A DNA stretch of 64,000 nt, from positions 124,001 through 188,000 of the forward strand of contig NZ_BAABEX010000013.1 in the NCBI RefSeq assembly GCF_039540375.1, read 5' to 3'. Position 1 is the first letter of the stretch. Each line of letters starts with the position of its first letter. The notes beneath the pieces are model-generated. The model searched no databases. It was given only the letters and a program-made list of their open reading frames with translations, and was not told where the DNA came from. This document shows positions 59,541 through 64,000 of the stretch, in pieces. The stretch is from Acidovorax_G lacteus. Its GTDB lineage: Bacteria; Pseudomonadota; Gammaproteobacteria; Burkholderiales; Burkholderiaceae_C. The translations under genes and the position numbers were made by a program.

Positions 59541-60554
59541 TCAGCGCGGCAATGGAAGACCGGCACGCCAGGCGTCGGCGGTTTGCCGGGCCTGTTCGCG
59601 CTCGGCAGGGCTGAGCTGCTGCGCCACCCGTTGCAGGGCGTAGCGCGCCAGGGTGGCGCTGCCATCACCCGTCCACAGGGGGTCGCGTTCCATGGTTCCG
59701 GTGGTGGCTTCGGCCTCCATGCGGCGTGCGGCCAGGTCCAGCGCCACATGCGCCGCCAGCGGCCGCGGGCCCAGCGCAGGGGGCGCAGCCGCGTACAACT
59801 GGCCCAGCGCGTACAGGCCGCGTGCGTCGCCTGTGCGCGCGGCGCGCGCGTACCAGTGTTCGGCCTGCTCGGGCTGCGCCTCAGGGCGTGGGCCTGCGCT
59901 CGCAATGCCGGTGCCGTAGGCATGTCCGAGCACCAGCATGGCCAGTACCGAGCCCTGCTGCGCCGCTTGTTCCAGCGCCGCCAGCCCCGCAACCCGGTCG
60001 CGCGGCACGCCCGCGCCGCCGCGCAGCAGCATCTGCCCCAGCAATACCCGCGCGCGGGTATCGCCTGCGTTGGCCTGTGTGCGGGCTTCCCCCAAGACAG
60101 CGGCGCCATCGCCGCGCAGCCAGCGCTGATGCAGCGCATCCACCCGCTCGCGGCGTGCCAGTTCGGCGCGAGCGTCGGCCACGGCCTGCGCCTGTGCGTC
60201 GGCTTGCTGGCGTGACTGGGTCTCTGCGGTGCGGTGCTGTCGGGACTGGGACGTCCAGACGATCACCCCCACGGCTGATGCCACCAGCAGCGCCAGCACG
60301 GGCCAGATGCCCAGTCGTGCGCGCGGTGCCGGTGACGGCGGCGAAACCCCGTGGCGAGGGTCGGCTGGGGGCGCGGCTGTGGGTCGTACGGCGTCGTAGG
60401 CCACACCGCAACGCGGGCATTGCCACGCCGGCGCTCCATCGCTGTCCCGCCGTGGATGGCTGCACGCCGGGCACACCCGCGTTGCGGGCGGTGCCGACTC
60501 GGCGGGCAGCAGCTCCAGCGTCGTGGCGGACGGCGTTGTGGGAGGCTGCGCCAC
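59541..60554 (-). CDS. Zinc-ribbon, membrane-anchored Sel1/TPR-like repeat protein
   Basis: The 337-residue product has a zinc-ribbon-type motif (CPACSHPRRDSD...WQCPRCGVAYD, about 28-55), one membrane helix (LGIWPVLALLVASAVGVIVW, about 82-101), a coiled region, then Sel1/TPR-type helical repeats (ARVLLGQMLLRGGAGVPRD, AMLVLGHAYGTG, ARGLYALGQLYA). No ATG exists near the start, so I give GTG 60554, 14 nt after the oxidoreductase stop. The open frame continues far upstream only as a shadow of that gene. It probably acts as a protein-interaction platform; the partner is unknown. Confidence 0.7.
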   Translation of the reverse strand: MAQPPTTPSATTLELLPAESAPPATRVCPACSHPRRDSDGAPAWQCPRCGVAYDAVRPTAAPPADPRHGVSPPSPAPRARLGIWPVLALLVASAVGVIVWTSQSRQHRTAETQSRQQADAQAQAVADARAELARRERVDALHQRWLRGDGAAVLGEARTQANAGDTRARVLLGQMLLRGGAGVPRDRVAGLAALEQAAQQGSVLAMLVLGHAYGTGIASAGPRPEAQPEQAEHWYARAARTGDARGLYALGQLYAAAPPALGPRPLAAHVALDLAARRMEAEATTGTMERDPLWTGDGSATLARYALQRVAQQLSPAEREQARQTADAWRAGLPLPR

Positions 60555-60568
60555 GGTGGTGGTACGGC

Positions 60569-62668
60569 TCAGGCCGTGGCTGTGTGCGCGGTGGTGGCGG
60601 GTTCCGCAGCCACTTCCACCAGGCAGTCGTAGAAGGTGGGCGCGCGGCCCAGGTCGGTCAGGGCCTGGCTGGTGAGTTCGTTCACGTTGGTGCCGTCCAG
60701 CCCCATCTTGCGCCACCAGATGCCGAGGCCGTTGACCACGCCGGGCCGGGCGCGTTCGGTCACGGCCACATGGCAGCGGTAGGTGCCGCGGTCGTTGAAC
60801 ACGCGCACCACACCCCCGTCGACAATGCCGCGTGCGGCTGCGTCGGTGGGGTGCATCTCCAGCAGCGGCCGGCCTTCGATGGCGCGCAGGCTCTGCACGT
60901 TCACAAAGGTGGAGTTGAGGAAGTTGCGCGCCGGCGGCGAGATCATGGCCAACGGGTAGCGGGCATCCGTGCCCTGCAGCTCGTGGTTGGGCAGGTGGTC
61001 GGGCAGGCCATCCTGTCCTTGCGCGGCCAGGCGGTCGCTGAAAAATTCGCACTTGCCGCTGGGCGTGGGAAAGCCGCCTTCGGCAAACGGCGCGTCGGGC
61101 CCGGTCAGCGTGGCAAAGCCTTGCGATTCGAGCAGCGCGTAGTCCACCGCCGCGCCAAAGGCCTGGCGGCACAGGGCTTCGTCGCTGTCGGCAAAGCAGG
61201 GGTCGGCCAGCCCCATGCAGGCGGCCAGGTCGCGGAAGATCTGCGCATTGCTGCGCGCCTGGCCCAGCGGGGCGATGGCCGGGCGGTTGAGCAGCACGTC
61301 GGTGTGCCCGTAGCTCAGGTGGATGTCCCAGTGCTCCAGTTGCGTGGTGGCGGGCAGGATGTAGTCGGCGTAGTCGGCGGTGTCGGTCTGGAAGTGCTCG
61401 AGCACCACGGTGAACAGGTCCTCCCGCGCAAAGCCCTGCACCACCTTGCCCGATTCCGGCGCCACGGCCACCGGGTTGCTGTTGTAGACCACCAGCGCTT
61501 CGATGCGTGGGCCGAAGCGGTCCGAGGCGGGGGCCAGCAGCGCATCCCCGATGGTGGACATGTTGATGGTGCGCGGCCGCCGCGCGCCCAGCAGGTCGGG
61601 GCGCTGCAGCGCCGCGCGATCGACGGGGAACTGCCCCGAACTCGACAGCAGCATGCCGCCGGCGCGGTGGCGCCAGGCCCCGGTGAGCGCCGGCAGGCAG
61701 GCCACGGCGCGCACCGCGTTGCCGCCGCCGCGCACGCGCTGCATGCCGTAGTTCAGGCGGATGGCGGCGGGCTTGGTGGTGCCCCAGGCCTGGGCAAGCT
61801 GGCGGATCTGTTCCACCGGCACGCCGCAGACCTCGGCCGCGCGTTCGGGCGGCCACTGGAGCGCGCGTGCGCGCAGCGCCTCCCACCCCTGGGTGTGGCG
61901 GGCAATGTAGTCCTGATCCAGCCAGTCGTGCACGATCAGCTCGTGCATCAGCGCCAAGGCCAGCGCCGCATCGGTGCCTGGGCGCAAGGCGATGTGTTCG
62001 TGGCATTTGTCGGCCGTCTCGCTCTTGCGCGGGTCGATGCACACCAGCCGAGCGCCGTTGCGCTTGGCCTGCTGCGCATAGCGCCAGAAGTGCAGGTTGC
62101 TGCCGATCGAGTTGCTGCCCCAGATCAGGATCAGCTGGGACTCTGCAAAAAACTCGACCTTCATGCCCATCTTGCCACCCAGCGTCTGCACCAGCGCCTC
62201 GGCGCCGGCCGATGCGCAGATGGTGCGGTCCAGTAGCGATGCGCCCAGTCGGTGGAAGAAGCGGCGCTCCATGCTTTCGCCCTGCACCAGGCCCATGGTG
62301 CCCGCGTAGCTGTAGGGCACGATGGCCTCGGGGTTGCGCGCCGCGATCGCGCCCAGGCGGGCCGCGATGTCGGCCAGCGCTTCGTCCCAGCCCACGGGCG
62401 TGAACTGGCCGCTGCCCTTGGGCCCGCTGCGCTTGAGGGGGGTGAGGATGCGCTCGGGGTGGTAGGTGCGTTCGGTGTATTTGCTCACCTTGGCGCAGAG
62501 CACGCCGTCGGTGTGCGCGTGCGCCGGGTTGCCCTGCACGCGTACGGCGCGGCCGTCCTGCACGGTGGTCAGCAGTGCGCAGGTGTCCGGGCAGTCGTGG
62601 GGACAGGCGCCGCGCACGGTGTGGGCGGCAGACTCGGGTGCTTGGGCGGTGGGGGTGGGCGTGGTCAT
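60569..62668 (-). CDS. Molybdopterin oxidoreductase family protein
   Basis: This 699-residue enzyme belongs to the DMSO-reductase superfamily. An N-terminal 4Fe-4S motif uses Cys22, Cys26, Cys30 and Cys58 (ACPHDCPDTCALL, GVLCAK). It then has the molybdopterin domains (ILIWGSNSIGSNLHFW, VCIDPRKSETADKC, YADYILPATTQLEHWD) and a C-terminal MGD-binding domain (MHPTDAAARGIVDGGVVRVFND). No Tat signal is seen, so it is likely cytoplasmic. No partner subunit is adjacent. The substrate is unknown. It is divergent from the ABC binding-protein gene by 143 nt. Confidence 0.85.
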   Translation of the reverse strand: MTTPTPTAQAPESAAHTVRGACPHDCPDTCALLTTVQDGRAVRVQGNPAHAHTDGVLCAKVSKYTERTYHPERILTPLKRSGPKGSGQFTPVGWDEALADIAARLGAIAARNPEAIVPYSYAGTMGLVQGESMERRFFHRLGASLLDRTICASAGAEALVQTLGGKMGMKVEFFAESQLILIWGSNSIGSNLHFWRYAQQAKRNGARLVCIDPRKSETADKCHEHIALRPGTDAALALALMHELIVHDWLDQDYIARHTQGWEALRARALQWPPERAAEVCGVPVEQIRQLAQAWGTTKPAAIRLNYGMQRVRGGGNAVRAVACLPALTGAWRHRAGGMLLSSSGQFPVDRAALQRPDLLGARRPRTINMSTIGDALLAPASDRFGPRIEALVVYNSNPVAVAPESGKVVQGFAREDLFTVVLEHFQTDTADYADYILPATTQLEHWDIHLSYGHTDVLLNRPAIAPLGQARSNAQIFRDLAACMGLADPCFADSDEALCRQAFGAAVDYALLESQGFATLTGPDAPFAEGGFPTPSGKCEFFSDRLAAQGQDGLPDHLPNHELQGTDARYPLAMISPPARNFLNSTFVNVQSLRAIEGRPLLEMHPTDAAARGIVDGGVVRVFNDRGTYRCHVAVTERARPGVVNGLGIWWRKMGLDGTNVNELTSQALTDLGRAPTFYDCLVEVAAEPATTAHTATA

Positions 62669-62811
62669 CGGGTGGGCGGGTCGGTACACTGGCCAAAGGC
62701 CTTGGGTGCGCTGTGCCAACGCAGTGCAGCAGCCCGGCCTGGCTGTGGTGCCACGGGCTTGTGCCTGCGCTGCGCCACAGCGGCTTCAGCATCACACCAC
62801 GAGATTTCACC

Positions 62812-63960
62812 ATGAACCACCACGGTTGGCAGCGCCGGCAACTGGCGCTTGGAATGGGGGCACTGGCTTTGGGGGCGGCACCCTGGGTGCGTGCCCAGAG
62901 CGAGGGGCGCATCGTCCTCGGGCAATCCGCCCCTTTCAGCGGCCCGGCCGCGCAACTGGGCATCCAGTTCCACCAGGGCGCCAAGCTGTTTTTCGACCAA
63001 CTCAATGCGCAGGGTGGCGTGAACAAGCGCCTGATCGAGATCCGCACCCTGGATGACGGCTACGAGCCCGACCGCTGCGCCGAGAACACGCGCAAGCTCA
63101 TCGCCGACGACGTGTTTGCGCTGTTCGGCTACATCGGCACGCCCACAAGCCTGGCGGCGCTGCCGCTGTTCACGCAGGCCAAGGTGCTGTTCTTTGCGCC
63201 CTTCACCGGCGCCGAGGCGCTGCGCCAGCCCTTCAACCGGCTGATCTTCCATGTGCGTGCGTCGTACTTTGACGAAACCGCGCTCATCGTGCGCCAGCTC
63301 ACGAACCTCGGGCTCAAGAAGATCGCGGTCTTCTACCAGAACGATGCCTACGGCAAGACGGGGCTTGACGGCGTGACCCGCGCGCTCAGTGCCCAGAAGC
63401 TGGCCCCAGTGGCCACGGCCACGGTGGAGCGCAACTCCACCGACGTGGCCGCCGCAGTGCAGAAGATCAACGCCGCCAGTCCCGACGCGGTGGTACAGAT
63501 CACGGCTTATGGTGCGGCCGCAGCCTACGTGCGCGCGGCGCGCAAGGCGGGGTTTGGCGGCACCTTCTACAACGTGTCGTTTGTGGGCACGCAGGCCTTG
63601 GCCGACGAGCTGGGCAAGGACGGTGCTGGTGTGGTCGTGTCACAGGTCGTGCCTTCGCCCTACCAACCCTCGCGTCCCATCACCCGGGAGTTTCTCGACG
63701 CCATCAAGAAGGGCGGGGACAAGGTGCAGGCCAACTACTCAAGTATGGAAGGCTACCTTGCGGCCCGGGTGTTCGCCGAAGGGCTGCGCCAGACGCTGGC
63801 TGCGGGCAAGCTGACGCGCGAGAACTTCATTGCAGGCACGGAATCCTTGGGCACGCAGGTGATCGCCGGGTTCCCCGTGTCCTTCAGCGCCACCGACCAC
63901 GCGGCGTCCAAGTTCGTCGAAATGTCGATGCTCACGGGCGACGGGCGCGTGCGCACCTGA
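62812..63960 (+). CDS. ABC transporter substrate-binding protein (branched-chain amino acid type)
   Basis: The 382-residue product has a signal peptide (RRQLALGMGALALGAAPWVRA, about 8-28) and a Peripla_BP_6/LivJ-type fold (IVLGQSAPFSGPAAQLGIQF, HQGAKLFFDQLNAQGGVN, FYQNDAYGKTGLDGV). These proteins bind amino acids or small organic acids in the periplasm. No permease or ATPase gene follows within the window, so it may be an orphan. The ATG at 62812 was chosen for the clean signal peptide. The window ends 40 nt after the stop. Confidence 0.87.
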   Translation: MNHHGWQRRQLALGMGALALGAAPWVRAQSEGRIVLGQSAPFSGPAAQLGIQFHQGAKLFFDQLNAQGGVNKRLIEIRTLDDGYEPDRCAENTRKLIADDVFALFGYIGTPTSLAALPLFTQAKVLFFAPFTGAEALRQPFNRLIFHVRASYFDETALIVRQLTNLGLKKIAVFYQNDAYGKTGLDGVTRALSAQKLAPVATATVERNSTDVAAAVQKINAASPDAVVQITAYGAAAAYVRAARKAGFGGTFYNVSFVGTQALADELGKDGAGVVVSQVVPSPYQPSRPITREFLDAIKKGGDKVQANYSSMEGYLAARVFAEGLRQTLAAGKLTRENFIAGTESLGTQVIAGFPVSFSATDHAASKFVEMSMLTGDGRVRT

Positions 63961-64000
63961 GAGGCTCTGGTGGGCGCGTGCACTGCGCTGCCCGCGCGGC

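Noticed and set aside
59541..63047. A single 1168-codon minus-strand open frame
   Set aside because: Only its last ~338 codons (zinc ribbon and Sel1 repeats) look like protein; the rest is the wrong-frame reading of the molybdopterin oxidoreductase gene and the antisense of the ABC binding-protein gene.

Overview
The window comes from a high-GC betaproteobacterium of the order Burkholderiales, most likely family Comamonadaceae (Acidovorax-like). The evidence is the gene order fusA-tuf-tRNA-Trp-secE-nusG-rplKAJL-rpoBC, the rsmB-DUF4390-ntrYX block, the pilT / cNMP-binding / pilU cluster beside yggS, a DUF3567 (BTH_I0359-type) protein, and two dispersed repeat families. I recall both repeat families as typical of Comamonadaceae genomes. 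No rRNA, CRISPR array, prophage or insertion sequence was seen.

Layout. 1-15.2 kb is the translation/transcription core: the 3' part of fusA, tuf, tRNA-Trp, secE, nusG, four ribosomal proteins behind an L10 leader, rpoB and rpoC, closed by a strong terminator. 15.3-20.4 kb holds rsmB, a DUF4390 protein, an NtrY-type kinase, an NtrX-type regulator without an AAA+ domain, and tRNA-Phe. 20.6-25 kb holds an Hsp70-like ATPase, rsmI, and the conserved yraN-diaA-dolP row. 25.3-31.2 kb (mostly minus strand) holds a beta-hydroxyacid dehydrogenase, pilU / cNMP-binding protein / pilT, yggS and a threonine aldolase. 31.3-35 kb holds a single-chain biotin-dependent acyl-CoA carboxylase preceded by a 109-bp tandem array of copies of its own start region. 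35-38.9 kb is a possible glycolate/glyoxylate module: a class V aminotransferase converging on glcD-lrgA-lrgB. 38.9-41.8 kb is a two-gene operon of a secreted CLCA-like zinc protease with a JDVT-CTERM-type tail and its putative dedicated CPBP/glutamic intramembrane protease (MrtJ). 42-52 kb holds a LysR regulator, purU, a PAS-PAS-GGDEF-EAL protein, a ChaN-like lipoprotein, a class II ribonucleotide reductase coupled to a hemerythrin-like protein, and an AbrB-family membrane protein. 52-64 kb holds DUF3567, DUF3108, an IclR regulator divergent from an FAA hydrolase, a YqhD-like alcohol dehydrogenase, an alpha/beta hydrolase, an unrecognised membrane-anchored protein, a zinc-ribbon/Sel1-type protein, a molybdopterin oxidoreductase and a branched-chain-amino-acid-type ABC substrate-binding protein.

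The most interesting items are: (1) the CLCA-like protease / MrtJ pair with a 4-bp ATGA overlap; (2) three extra copies of the carboxylase initiation region, giving a chain of overlapping 38-codon upstream ORFs; (3) family-1 repeats lying inside two coding regions; (4) the glcD-lrgAB linkage, which suggests that LrgAB carries glycolate; and (5) a C-A mismatch in the tRNA-Phe acceptor stem.
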